The notes: a model not told the origin generated them from the letters alone. Counted from the first letter of the stretch, positions 50,001-58,683 are shown. The stretch: DNA of 64,000 bases from CAZJHX01 sp964545715 (GCA_964545715.1 CAZJHX010000039.1:6678-70677), one strand, 5' to 3'. A program made the numbers and translations.

Positions 50001-52862
50001 CTGTCTGCGCAAAACTGCACGGGCGACAACGAGCTGTTCGCGGACGACGGCGCGTGCGCGGCTGCGTGTGACGAGTACGCGACCACGGGCCTGCCCGGTG
50101 ACACCGGCGGCGCCACGGTCCAGTGCAAGATCTACCACCTGGGCGTGGCGGGCAACGCGGATGCCGGCGGCGGCGACGTGCACTGCTCGCACGGCGGCGT
50201 GGACGGCGATGAGGTGTGCGTGGCGGCGACGGGCGGCAACGGCGACAGCTGCGACTCGCCCTTCATTATCGGCGCCCTGCCCTACTCCAAGACTGCGGAC
50301 ACGACCAGCGCCAGCAGCGAGGTGCAGAGCGAGTGCAAGAAGCTCTTCAACGGGTCGGCCTCCAACGAGCATGTGTACAAGCTGACGGCCGCTGAGGACG
50401 GCGACTACGTCTTTACGCTGGTCGCGGAGCACGACTCTCTGCTGTACGTGGTGACCGACTGCTCCGGCGCGGGCACCACGTGCCTGGCCGCGGACGACGA
50501 GTTCGGCAAGAACCTGACCGAGACCGTGACGGTGACGTTGAAGGCCGACGAGGAGGTCTTCGTGGTGGTGGACGGCTACTCGGCCGCGGAGAACCAGGCC
50601 GGCGAGTACACGCTGACGGTGGAGGTGCTGCCGCCGTTCGGCGTTACGTGCGAGTACTACTGCGCGTCGATCACGTCGACGTGTACCGGGGACAACGCCC
50701 AATACGCGGACGAGCAGGCGTGTCTGGACTACTGCAAGGTCGCCGGCGCCTTCCCCGAGGGCACCATCGACGACGTGGACGGCAACAGCCTGGGCTGCCG
50801 CGTCTATCACGCGGGTGTGGCCGGCCAGGTCTCGCCCGAGGTTCACTGCCCGCACGCCGGTCCGTCCGGCGCCGACACCTGCGGCTCTTGGTGCGACAAC
50901 TACTGCCACCTGGCGCAGCAGAACTGCACGGGCGGCAACGAGCTTTACGCCAACGAGGCCGAGTGCCTGTCCGCGTGCGACACATTCGACACGGGCGGTG
51001 AGCCCGGCGACACCAGTGGCGGCACCGCGCAGTGCAAGATCTATCACCTGGGCGTGGCCGGCTCGGACGGCGACACCAGCGCCGCGATCCACTGTCCGCA
51101 CGGCGGCGCTGACGGCGGCGGCATCTGTGTGGCGGCGCCGGGCGACAGCTGCTCCAACGCCATCGCCATCGAGAGCGTGCCGTTCAACACGGTCGGCGAT
51201 ACCGGCAGCGGCACCCCGCAAGTGTCCGTCGGCTGCGCCGAGGCCAGCGCCAAGGGTGCGGGCTCCAGCGACCTGGTCTACTCCTTCGCCCCGCCGGCCG
51301 AGGGCGAGTACGTGATCACGCTGAACGCGGACCACGACTCTCTGCTGTACGTGACCACCGACTGCTCAGGCGACGAGGAGAGCTGCGTGGCCACCGACGA
51401 CGTGCTGGGCGGCGGCAAAACCGAGACGCTGACGCTGACGCTGAGCGCCGACACCACGTACTACATCGTGGTGGACGGCTGGGCGGACTTCATGGACGTC
51501 TCCGGCGCCTTCACGCTGTCCGTGACCGCGGTGGGCGGCGCCGAGCTGACGTGCGAGTACTACTGCGCGTCGATCATGGCCGCTTGCACCGGGGATGACG
51601 CGCAGTACGCCGATGCGGACGCGTGCAACAGCTACTGCAACAAGTACGGCGCCTTCCCCGAGGGGACGCTGGACGACGTGGACGGCAACACGCTGGGCTG
51701 CCGGATCTACCACGCCGGCGTGGCCGGGACTGTGGCCCCGGACGTGCACTGCGCACACGCCGGTCCGTCCGGCGGCGACATCTGCGGAACGTGGTGTGAG
51801 AACTACTGCGACCTGGCGGAGAAGAACTGCACCGGCGGCGACGCGCTGTTTGCCGACAACGGCTCCTGCATGAGCACGTGCAACGGCTACTCCGACGACG
51901 GCGCCCCCGGCGACACGGGCGGTGACACCGTGCAGTGCCGCATCTATCACCTGGGTGTGGCCGGCAACGGCGACGCGGGCGGCGCAACGACTCACTGCCC
52001 GCACGGCGACGCGGACGGCGGCGGTGTGTGTGTCGACGACACCACGCCCACCCTGGACGTGAGCGGCTGGACGGTGATCCAGAACGGCGGCGAGAAGACC
52101 TTCGAGTTCCCGGCCGGCACCGTCGTGAAGGAGGGGGACTACATCGTGATCGGGCGAAACGCATCGCAGGAGGACTTCACCCTGTACTGGGGCGTGAACT
52201 TCTCCGGCGGCGTGCATTACTTCGACGCCAACAACCAGTTCCCGATAGTCAACGGCGACGAGTCCTTCGATTTGCTGGACGCGACCGACACGCTGGTGGA
52301 CGGTCCCTCGGCAAACCTGAAGTCGGGCTTCAAGCTGCAGCGCAAGCAGCCGGTCGGCGCCGCCAGCGACGCCGGCTCATGGGACCAGCAGAGCGCGGCC
52401 ACCGGCGTGGGTCCGGCGCCAAACCCGGGTACCGGCCAGACGCCGGGCGTGGACAACGGCCTCTACCTCAGCGAGCTGAGCGACGCCAACGGGTCGGGCA
52501 ACTTCATCTACGAGTTTGTCGAGATCTACGTCTCGGGCCTCAACGGCGACGTGCCGATCGTCGAGCCGGAGCCCGGCCCGGTCGAGGTCGAGGTAAAGAA
52601 CTTTGCGTTCAGCCCGGCCGACATCACGGTCTCGGTGGGCACGACGGTGACCTGGACGTTTTTGGACGGCTCCAGTCACACCGTGACCAGCACCGACAAC
52701 AAGACGTCCAACCAGACGACCAACGATCCGCTGGACAGCCCGTTCTTGAAGAGCAGCGACGCGCCCGACAACACGTACAGCTACACCTTCACCGAGGCAG
52801 GCCTGTTCACGTATCGGTGCATCCCGCACGCCAGCATGAAGGGCAGCGTCAACGTCGAGTAG
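47055..52862 (+). CDS. giant lipoprotein paralog: 8-Cys units, PPC-like domains, lamin-tail-like domain, cupredoxin
   Basis: 1935 residues. The lipoprotein signal ends 'AALILGC' and a Thr/Asp-rich linker follows. It has six A-B pairs of the same 8-Cys unit as the gene upstream; the first three pairs, a Cys-rich PPC variant ('ALSCGDTINGAS') and a 'CGDDGCGGTCGTC' knot come in the same order as in the upstream protein, so the two genes are tandem duplicates. PPC-like domains separate pairs 4-6. After pair 6 a lamin-tail-like beta domain ('VSGWTVIQNGGEKTFEFP', 'DYIVIGRNA', 'ESFDLLDATDTLVDG') leads to a C-terminal cupredoxin with H ('SSHTV'), C, H and M ('YRCIPHASM'). Likely surface located; ligand and activity unknown. 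Confidence 0.85.
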   Translation: MRRIFLCLPLAAALILGCPGETTTTGDSTTDTTDTDTTDTGGEDAGPTGTDDDATTSTTGDDDATTTTDDTTDTGDVPDPVEPTCAEYCQVIMESCTGDNAQYASEAECTTVCKDIAQWDVGELEDTDVNTVGCRLYHAGVAATEEPEVHCWHAGPTGGDFCGTWCDNYCHLSELICTGPEAETHPTAEQCQEACLDFRSDGEINDTGGNSVQCRLYHLSVAGTNPPSSAELHCPHAGIDGDGTCVDEPKPDPNCEDYCQLIQVACTGDNAQYADEAACIAYCKVAGQLPIGTADDIKGNTLGCRQYHAGVAVQQQPEIHCDHAGPSGGDVCGSWCDNYCHLSGVNCSGDDAIFADDAECAAACGDYAADGLTGNVDGDTVQCRIYHLGVAGSDKDNGTPAIHCPHGGVDGGEVCVDEEPPPDPTCEAYCAAVTANCTDGNAQYGSETQCNNYCETWGKLPLGEGTDTSGNTVGCRIYHAGVAGGGEAEAAIHCAHAGPSGGDVCGTYCENYCHLSATNCTEDNALYEDDDGCATACADFAAGPDPLATDGDSVQCRIYHLGVAGSDPPDSAGTHCPHGAIDGGDVCVGPVAETCEPVGALSCGDTINGASNETGTQLMSSYQCQVFESDDYGPGLEVAYTFTTETDQLVTVSDTSSAMDVIVLKDEGFGCVSTGTSCLDSGTTSASFAAKAGVEYFIVLDAYDGDTDTFDITVDCCAPTCEGKTCGDDGCGGTCGTCAETELCTDAGVCEAIPEPEADTCDAANAVGALPFSAEATTEYNSDNYGYSTGACPGEEGGWGDSAPDQAWSFTPDEGGLYSVALESNFDSNLYVVTDCADVDGSCVAGFEEVGPNESLTTYLSAGTTYYIIVDGWGFDEGGAYTLNVDLVTPGATPQCQYYCDLIQAACTGANAQYDSVDSCVSYCTTYGALPLGANEDVDGNTVGCRTYHAGVAATVAPDVHCAHAGPSGGDLCGTWCENYCHLSAQNCTGDNELFADDGACAAACDEYATTGLPGDTGGATVQCKIYHLGVAGNADAGGGDVHCSHGGVDGDEVCVAATGGNGDSCDSPFIIGALPYSKTADTTSASSEVQSECKKLFNGSASNEHVYKLTAAEDGDYVFTLVAEHDSLLYVVTDCSGAGTTCLAADDEFGKNLTETVTVTLKADEEVFVVVDGYSAAENQAGEYTLTVEVLPPFGVTCEYYCASITSTCTGDNAQYADEQACLDYCKVAGAFPEGTIDDVDGNSLGCRVYHAGVAGQVSPEVHCPHAGPSGADTCGSWCDNYCHLAQQNCTGGNELYANEAECLSACDTFDTGGEPGDTSGGTAQCKIYHLGVAGSDGDTSAAIHCPHGGADGGGICVAAPGDSCSNAIAIESVPFNTVGDTGSGTPQVSVGCAEASAKGAGSSDLVYSFAPPAEGEYVITLNADHDSLLYVTTDCSGDEESCVATDDVLGGGKTETLTLTLSADTTYYIVVDGWADFMDVSGAFTLSVTAVGGAELTCEYYCASIMAACTGDDAQYADADACNSYCNKYGAFPEGTLDDVDGNTLGCRIYHAGVAGTVAPDVHCAHAGPSGGDICGTWCENYCDLAEKNCTGGDALFADNGSCMSTCNGYSDDGAPGDTGGDTVQCRIYHLGVAGNGDAGGATTHCPHGDADGGGVCVDDTTPTLDVSGWTVIQNGGEKTFEFPAGTVVKEGDYIVIGRNASQEDFTLYWGVNFSGGVHYFDANNQFPIVNGDESFDLLDATDTLVDGPSANLKSGFKLQRKQPVGAASDAGSWDQQSAATGVGPAPNPGTGQTPGVDNGLYLSELSDANGSGNFIYEFVEIYVSGLNGDVPIVEPEPGPVEVEVKNFAFSPADITVSVGTTVTWTFLDGSSHTVTSTDNKTSNQTTNDPLDSPFLKSSDAPDNTYSYTFTEAGLFTYRCIPHASMKGSVNVE
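47307..52031 (+). repeat. six A-B pairs of the 8-Cys/3-His unit (protein 2)
   Basis: Pairs span 47307-47789, 47817-48299, 48330-48815, 49740-50219, 50649-51128 and 51552-52031. All twelve units keep the eight Cys and the CR/KxYH and HC motifs; the first B unit has 'YHLSVAG' where others have 'YHLGVAG'. Confidence 0.9.
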
Positions 52863-52865
52863 GCG

Positions 52866-53962
52866 TTGGCTGTCTAGGACGCCATCGTCATCGGCACGGG
52901 CGGCGCAGGAAGCGCGGCCCTGACCACCTCGCGCGACGCGGCCTGCGCACGCTGGGCCTGGATAGATTCCAGCCGGGCCACGCCCGCGGCAGCTCGCATG
53001 GCGACACCCGCGTCATTCGCCAGTGCTACTTCGAGCACCCGGACTACATCCCGCTACTGCTGCGCGCCTACGAGCTGTGGGCGGACCTGGAGCAGCGGAC
53101 CGCCCGGCGGCTGTATCAACGCACCGGCGTCCTGGAGATCGGCCCAACCGACGGCATGGTGCTCCCGGGCGTGATGGCGGCGGCGGCCCGGCACAACCTG
53201 TCCATCGACTCGTTGGAGCCGGCGAATATACGCCGCCGCTTCCCGGGGTTTGACGTACCGGAAGGCATGGCGGGCGTCTTCGAGCACGACGCCGGCATTC
53301 TGTATGTGGAGGACTGCGTGCTGGCTCACACGCGGGCGGCGCAGGCTGCCGGCGCTCAGTTGGAGATCGGGCCGGCCGTACTCGGCTTCGAGCGCACGTC
53401 GAGCGGCTTTCGGGTCGCGACCGAGTCGACGACGCACGAGTGCACGCAGCTGGTCGTGACCCCGGGCGCGTGGGCCGCTGATCTGCTGGGCATGCTGGGT
53501 CTGCGGCTGGAGGTCAGGCGCAAGGTGCTGCTGTGGTACGGCGCTGAGCGGTACGAGACGTCGCCGGTCTACCTGTACGAGCTGCCAAGCGGCATCTTCT
53601 ACGGCTTTCCACAGGTTGACGGCGCCGTGAAAGTGGCGGAACACTCGGGCGGTGGACCGGCGGGCGATCCGCTGAATCTCGACCGCGAGCTGCATCGGGC
53701 CGATGTCGACCCTGTCGAGCGTTTTCTGTCCGACCACCTGCCGGGCGCGGACGCCACGGACCGTCAACGTCATGCGGTCTGCATGTACACGATGACCCCG
53801 GACGACCACTTCGTCATCGACCACGACGACGGCCTGGCCTACGCCTGCGGTCTGAGCGGCCACGGCTTCAAGTTTGCGTCGGTCCTGGGAGAGATCCTGG
53901 CCGATCTGGCGACGACCGGCGCCACGTCGCTGCCGATCGGGATGTTCTCCAGCGCTCGCTGA
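52866..53962 (+). pseudogene. sarcosine/N-methyltryptophan oxidase-like gene, disrupted at the 5' end
   Basis: From about 52925 the frame ending at 53962 encodes a clear MSOX/MTOX-type flavin amine oxidase: 'FQPGHARGSSHGDTRVIR', 'YFEHPDYIPLLLRAYELW', the covalent-FAD Cys region 'CMYTMTPDDHFVID' and 'GLSGHGFKFASVLGE'. The expected N-terminal FAD motif 'DAIVIGTGGAGSAAL' is present but in another frame (52878-52922), so one base appears to be missing near 52920-52924. In addition a TAG (52875-52877) stands where the family has Tyr, just after a possible TTG start at 52866. Two lesions within 60 bases suggest a pseudogene. Sequencing error or a remnant after rearrangement are alternatives. No start codon downstream would restore the FAD motif. 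Confidence 0.75.
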
Positions 53963-53984
53963 CCGGCGGTGCTAGTCTCGCCCC

Positions 53985-55307
53985 ATGTTGGAGCGAAAGA
54001 CGCTGACTTTCCTGTTCACACTGCCGATCCTGGCCTGCTCGACAAGCTCGAGCGACCCCGCGCCCACAGGCCCGGAGCCCAGCGACGACGTCGTTCAGGC
54101 CGACATCGCCGAGCCCGAGGATGTCGCCGACATTGTGGGGCCGGGCCCGGCCGACACCCCTGAGCCGGACGCGGGACCACCCGACGCGGATCCGGTCGAT
54201 GCGGGACCCCAGGACACCGGACCCGAAGATGCTGGCCCGGAAGACACCGGCCCGGAAGACACAGGACCCGAAGACACCGGGCCTGAAGACACCGGCCCCG
54301 AAGACACCGGACCTGTGGGACCGACGTGTGCCGCCTACGTCGAGATCACCGCCCCGGCAGCGGACACGTTCCACCTGACTTCGGCCGGGGTCACCCTTGA
54401 GGCCACGGTCACCAGCGATGCGGCGCTGGACACACTGAAGGTGCAGTGGTCAACAGCCGCTGGAGTGACACTGGGCGTGTCCGACGTTCAGGCCGACGGC
54501 ACGACGTCTTTCGCCAGCGGCGCGTTGGGCCCTGACGACCAGAAGGTGGTGGCCGCTGTGCACAACGCGGACGGCGCCTGCGAGGGCGTGCCGGCCGAGC
54601 ACACGCTGCTGTTGTGCAACGCGCACGTGGTCGAAAACTTCGACGCGGCGCTGGATCCGGCCATCTGGCAGGTCAACGGCAGCGGGTCCTGGGACTCGGG
54701 CGGCTGGCTGGAGCTGACCGGCACGGTCAAGGGTCAGCTGGGGCAGATCGTCAACGTGGTGGAGTACGTGGCCAAGGGACACGCTCAGATGCGCGTCGAT
54801 CTGGCGACGGGCGGCGGCTCGGACCCGGGCGCTGACGGGTTCGCCATGACCATCTTCGAGACCGACACGGTCGCTGAGCTGGAGTCGGTTATCGCGACCG
54901 CGATCAGCGGCGGGGGGCTGGGGTACGGGGTCTCGGGTACGTACGGACCGTGGACTGGGAAGGCGCTGACCGTGGAGATCGACACCTGGTACAACAAGTT
55001 CAACGGCACCACCGAGAAGCACACCGACCCGACCGAAGAGGACCATCTGGAGCTCACCCTGGACGGCGACCCCGGCAAGTCGCTGGCGTGGACGGCCGTG
55101 AGCGACGTCGAGGACCTGCAGTGGCGCACCGTCGAGATTCGGGTGCTGCCGGGCAAGGTCCAGGTGCGCATCGACGGCGTGCTCAGCATCGATCAGGTCA
55201 TCGACCTGGACTTCCGCGGCGGCTACATCGTGTTCTCGGGCAGCACCGGGTACTACACAAACTTCCACCGGGTGGACAACCTCGACATCCTTCACGACTG
55301 CAAGTAG
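53985..55307 (+). CDS. lipoprotein with PEDTG repeats and a lectin/LamG-like C-terminal domain
   Basis: 440 residues. The lipoprotein signal ends 'TLPILAC'. A Pro/Asp/Glu-rich linker (~25-110) includes about seven PEDTG-type pentapeptides. Residues ~112-210 look like an Ig-like beta domain ('VEITAPAADTFHLTSAGVTL'). The C-terminal ~225 residues resemble an L-type lectin/concanavalin-type sandwich ('GADGFAMTIFETDTV', 'LTVEIDTWYNKFNGT', 'LQWRTVEIRVLPGKVQVRID', 'GYIVFSGSTGYYTNFHRVDN'), similar in plan to the lectin-like domain at 24575-26290. It probably binds carbohydrate at the cell surface. It is followed after 9 bases by the AgmX-domain gene. Confidence 0.8.
   Translation: MLERKTLTFLFTLPILACSTSSSDPAPTGPEPSDDVVQADIAEPEDVADIVGPGPADTPEPDAGPPDADPVDAGPQDTGPEDAGPEDTGPEDTGPEDTGPEDTGPEDTGPVGPTCAAYVEITAPAADTFHLTSAGVTLEATVTSDAALDTLKVQWSTAAGVTLGVSDVQADGTTSFASGALGPDDQKVVAAVHNADGACEGVPAEHTLLLCNAHVVENFDAALDPAIWQVNGSGSWDSGGWLELTGTVKGQLGQIVNVVEYVAKGHAQMRVDLATGGGSDPGADGFAMTIFETDTVAELESVIATAISGGGLGYGVSGTYGPWTGKALTVEIDTWYNKFNGTTEKHTDPTEEDHLELTLDGDPGKSLAWTAVSDVEDLQWRTVEIRVLPGKVQVRIDGVLSIDQVIDLDFRGGYIVFSGSTGYYTNFHRVDNLDILHDCK
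54226..54306 (+). repeat. 15-bp tandem repeat coding PEDTG
   Basis: Imperfect CCNGAAGACACCGGN units follow one another in frame and encode the acidic linker of the lipoprotein. Synonymous differences between units show some age. Confidence 0.85.
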
Positions 55308-55316
55308 GACGGCGCC

Positions 55317-56318
55317 ATGAAGACCGTATTGACATTGTTGACGTTGATGTGGACCGCGCCCGCGTTAGGCGCCTCGCTGTTCGCTGCGCTGCCCGACAAC
55401 GGCTGCGCGCTGGCCTCCAAGGACGGCAATGCGGTCGTCTGCACCGCGCTGATCGACCAGACCTGGGAGGTTACGGCGCGCAAGCGGGTCTGGCAGCGTG
55501 GGTGGCACCACACCACGGATCTGCTGCTCCGACACAAACGGCCGGGCAAGCCGACCGCGGCGGAGATCGCTCGGGTCGAGGGCGCGCTGGCCAAGCTCGG
55601 CGTGGGGACCAAACACGTTGAGATGCTGCGTGGCAAAAAGACGTGGCACGCGCCGTTCGGCCGCCGGCTGGAGCTCCGAGGGGAAGAGCTGACGTTTGTA
55701 ACCGAGTCGAAGGACGGCACCATCGAGCGAGGCAGGTTGGTGCGAACGCAGGCGATGACGGTTGGAGCGGTCGCCTATGTTAAGGGCGGCCAGCGCTTCG
55801 TTGTGGCGCTGCGGCTCAAGGGCTTTGTGAAGTTCGTGGACGTCACTGCGCCGCCCCGGGTCGCGATGGCCGGCATGGGCAGCACCTTCGAGCAGGGCAA
55901 GGGCGGCATGGGGTTCAAGGGCGGCGGCTTTGGCAGAATCCACGGAGTGGGCACGATCAAAACAACCCGCTCCAAGCAGAAGCGGATTCCCGGCCGCATC
56001 AAGCTGGGCCAATACACGGTGGACGGCACGTGTGAGAAGTCCGACTTTCGCAAGGTGTTTCGGCGCCGCGCCAACTCGCTGCGTGCGTGCTACGAGCAGC
56101 GGCTCCAAAAAGACCCCAAGCTGGAGGGCACGGTCACGGTGGCGCTGACCATCGTCGAGAACGGCCGGACAACCGATGTCCGAGCGGAGAAAGCCACGCT
56201 GAAGAACAAAGGGGTCGTCGCCTGCTTCCTCCGCGTGACGCGGCGCATGGCGTTTCCCAAGCCCCAAAAGGGCACGTGTTCGGCCACCCAAACGGTCGCG
56301 CTGACCCCCGCGAAGTAG
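55317..56318 (+). CDS. secreted AgmX/PglI C-terminal-domain protein
   Basis: 333 residues with a signal peptide ('LLTLMWTAPALGAS'). The N-terminal part (~20-180) is beta-rich and unassigned. A Gly/Met-rich segment ('GMGSTFEQGKGGMGFKGGG') joins it to a C-terminal AgmX/PglI-type domain (~230-330): 'SLRACYEQRLQKDPKLEGTV', 'TVALTIVENGRTTDVRAEK', 'VACFLRVTRRMAFPKPQKG'. It is like the last domain of the membrane protein at 9655-11367 but lacks that protein's transmembrane part. Such domains appear in myxobacterial motility and envelope complexes. Nine bases after the lectin-like lipoprotein gene, so probably one transcript. Confidence 0.8.
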   Translation: MKTVLTLLTLMWTAPALGASLFAALPDNGCALASKDGNAVVCTALIDQTWEVTARKRVWQRGWHHTTDLLLRHKRPGKPTAAEIARVEGALAKLGVGTKHVEMLRGKKTWHAPFGRRLELRGEELTFVTESKDGTIERGRLVRTQAMTVGAVAYVKGGQRFVVALRLKGFVKFVDVTAPPRVAMAGMGSTFEQGKGGMGFKGGGFGRIHGVGTIKTTRSKQKRIPGRIKLGQYTVDGTCEKSDFRKVFRRRANSLRACYEQRLQKDPKLEGTVTVALTIVENGRTTDVRAEKATLKNKGVVACFLRVTRRMAFPKPQKGTCSATQTVALTPAK

Positions 56319-56390
56319 CCAATGCCGGTTTAGGGGTGTTCAAAGACCGATTCCCGACTACACTCCGACCCGCTAAAGGGAGGGTAATCC

Positions 56391-58052
56391 ATGGCAGGCA
56401 AACAGATTCTGGACTTTGTGTACGAGCGTGAAGCGGCGCAGCCGAACAAGCGCTACATGATTCAGCCGTACGATGGCGGCAAGACCACCGAGTACACCTG
56501 GGGCGAGACACTTCAGCAGGCTCGCAAGTTCGCGACCTGGCTTCAGGGCCAGGGGCTGCAGCCCGGTGACAAGATCGCCATGGTCAGCAAGAACTGCGCG
56601 CATTTCATCATCAGCGAGCTGGCGATCTGGATGGCCGGGTACGTCACCGTTGCGGTCTACCCCACCGTCAACGAGAAGACGCTGAGCTACATCCTGGGCG
56701 ACAGCGACGCCAAGCTGCTCATCGTCGGCAAGCTGGACACCTGGGACGAGATGAAGGGTGGCGCGCCGGCCGATCTGCCCAAAGTGGCGCTGCCGCTGGC
56801 ACCCAAGACCGACATTCAAAGCTTTGACGATGTGATCGCCGATCAGGAGCCGCTGGCGGGCAACCCCGCGCGTGACCCGTCAGAGCTGGCCATCCTGCTC
56901 TACACGTCCGGCTCCACCGGCGATCCCAAGGGCGTCATGCACAGCTTCGGCGCCATGTCGGACGCGGCCCGCGGCATCGTCACCGGGCTGAAGATCACGC
57001 CGGACGACCGCGGCCTGTCGTATCTGCCGCTGGCGCACGTGTTCGAGCGCGCCTACGTCGAGTGCGCGTCGCTGGTCGCCGGGCACACGATCTTCTTCGC
57101 GGAGGCGCTGACCACGTTCGTCAAGGACCTGCAGCGCGCCGAGCCCACGCTGTTCATCTCGGTGCCGCGGCTGTGGCTGAAGTTTCAGCAGGGCGTCTTT
57201 CAGAAGATGCCGCCCAAGAAGCTGGCCTTCCTGCTCAAGATCCCGATCCTGGGGGGCATCGTCTCGAAGAAAGTGCTCACCGGACTGGGCCTGCAGCACG
57301 TGCGCCTGGCCGGGTCGGGGTCGGCGCCGATCCCCGGCGAGCTGATCGCCTGGTACCGCAACCTGGGGCTGAACCTGCTCGAGGGCTACGCCATGAGCGA
57401 GGACTTCGCGTACAGCCACCTGTCCACGCTGGAGGCCTCGGAGCCCGGCTACGTCGGCGTCCCGTACCCCGAGGTCAAGGTGCGCATCAGCGAGGAGGGC
57501 GAGATCCTGATCGACTCCCCCGGCAAGATGATGGGCTACTACAAAAAGGACGAGCTGACCAAGGAGTGCTTCACGGACGACGGCTTCTTCAAGACCGGCG
57601 ACCGCGGCGCCCGCAAGTCCAACGGCCTGCTGAAGATCACCGGCCGCGTCAAGGAGCTCTTCAAGACCTCAAAGGGCAAGTACATCGCGCCCGCGCCCAT
57701 CGAGAACATCCTCAACAACCACCCCAGCGTGGAGCTCAGCTGCGTCACCGGCTCCGGGCAGCCTCAGGCCTACGCGCTGATCCTGCCGGCCGAGGCGCTG
57801 CAGTCCAAGCTGGGCGACCCCGCCGTCAAGCAGCAGCTCACCGACGACTTGACGGCCCTGCTGGCCGAGGTCAACGGCAAAGTGGAGCACCACGAGCACC
57901 TGCAGTGCCTGGTGGCGGTGTCGGATAAATGGGAGATCGGCAACGGCTTCCTGACGCCGACGATGAAGATCCGCCGCACCACCATCGAGGACACGTACAA
58001 AGACAACGTGACCGGGTGGTACGAGAAGGGCCAGAAGGTGGTCTGGGCGTAA
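56391..58052 (+). CDS. long-chain fatty acyl-CoA ligase (AMP-binding)
   Basis: 553 residues; GGGAGGGTAATCC precedes the ATG. ANL-superfamily motifs are in order: phosphate loop 'LLYTSGSTGDPKGVMHSF' (~170), 'ISVPRLWLKFQ', 'EGYAMSEDFAYS' (the usual GYGxTE region, with Met), 'FFKTGDRGARKSNGLLKITG' (ATP-ribose Asp), and 'ELFKTSKGKYIAPAPIE', ending 'NGFLTPTMKIRRTTIEDTY' with the C-terminal basic residues. This is the long-chain acyl-CoA synthetase type: it activates fatty acids to acyl-AMP and then acyl-CoA at the inner membrane. The gene appears monocistronic. The exact chain length cannot be read. Confidence 0.92.
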   Translation: MAGKQILDFVYEREAAQPNKRYMIQPYDGGKTTEYTWGETLQQARKFATWLQGQGLQPGDKIAMVSKNCAHFIISELAIWMAGYVTVAVYPTVNEKTLSYILGDSDAKLLIVGKLDTWDEMKGGAPADLPKVALPLAPKTDIQSFDDVIADQEPLAGNPARDPSELAILLYTSGSTGDPKGVMHSFGAMSDAARGIVTGLKITPDDRGLSYLPLAHVFERAYVECASLVAGHTIFFAEALTTFVKDLQRAEPTLFISVPRLWLKFQQGVFQKMPPKKLAFLLKIPILGGIVSKKVLTGLGLQHVRLAGSGSAPIPGELIAWYRNLGLNLLEGYAMSEDFAYSHLSTLEASEPGYVGVPYPEVKVRISEEGEILIDSPGKMMGYYKKDELTKECFTDDGFFKTGDRGARKSNGLLKITGRVKELFKTSKGKYIAPAPIENILNNHPSVELSCVTGSGQPQAYALILPAEALQSKLGDPAVKQQLTDDLTALLAEVNGKVEHHEHLQCLVAVSDKWEIGNGFLTPTMKIRRTTIEDTYKDNVTGWYEKGQKVVWA

Positions 58053-58055
58053 CGC

Positions 58056-58565
58056 TCAGTCGGTGTGAATCAAACCGGCGACGGCCGCCAGCGTGCGGCG
58101 ACGGCGCCAGGCCCACCACGGCAGCGAATCCGACCGCTGCAGCGCGTCCAGTCGGCGCTGTGTGACAGCCAGCCGCTCCTCGGCCTGCTCCTGACGCACA
58201 CGCGCCAGCTCGGCGACGACGTGGGAGTGCTTGGCGCTCTCTTCGGCGCGCTCCAACGAGATTCTGGCTTTCTCCAGCTCGTGGGCGGTGTGCAGCTCCG
58301 AGATGTGCAACTGATCCAGCGCCTCGGCCGCATCGGCGCGCGCCCGCTCAGCCTGGCCCAGCGCCTCGGCCTGCGAGGCCAGCAGCGTGTCGATGCGCGC
58401 CTCGTACCGCTCCACCAGCGCCAGAGCGCGTCGTGACGGCACCATCGGCGTGACGAGGTCGGAGCCCGAGTCGTCCCAGTGCTCAACGAACTCGGTTGGG
58501 CTCTGCTCGGTGTTCGTGGCGAGGCGGTCGCCGGAAAAGTCGTCGTTATTGTGCAGGTCTTTCAT
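58056..58565 (-). CDS. coiled-coil protein with C-terminal basic hydrophobic segment
   Basis: 169 residues. After an acidic N-terminus, residues ~45-145 form a long coiled coil rich in Ala, Glu, Arg and Leu heptads ('LASQAEALGQAERARADAAE', 'EKARISLERAEESA'). The C-terminus 'PWWAWRRRRTLAAVAGLI' may be a short membrane-binding segment. No family recognised. It ends 3 bases from the convergent acyl-CoA ligase and is divergent from the aldo/keto reductase-like gene. Confidence 0.7.
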   Translation of the reverse strand: MKDLHNNDDFSGDRLATNTEQSPTEFVEHWDDSGSDLVTPMVPSRRALALVERYEARIDTLLASQAEALGQAERARADAAEALDQLHISELHTAHELEKARISLERAEESAKHSHVVAELARVRQEQAEERLAVTQRRLDALQRSDSLPWWAWRRRRTLAAVAGLIHTD

Positions 58566-58683
58566 CGATCGTGGTTCCCCCTGAGGAGCTCAGTTTCGAC
58601 CCGGTATCGGCCCGGGTCCAGAAAACCGTCCACAACCTGGATCCACACGCGCCAAACCACCGGCCTCGGCGTACACTGCGCGC

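Noticed and set aside
51935..52865. N-terminal extension of the sarcosine-oxidase-like frame into the giant lipoprotein gene
   Set aside because: The frame is open only because of base composition; the translation there is Arg/Gly-rich noise, and the lipoprotein frame is clearly coding.
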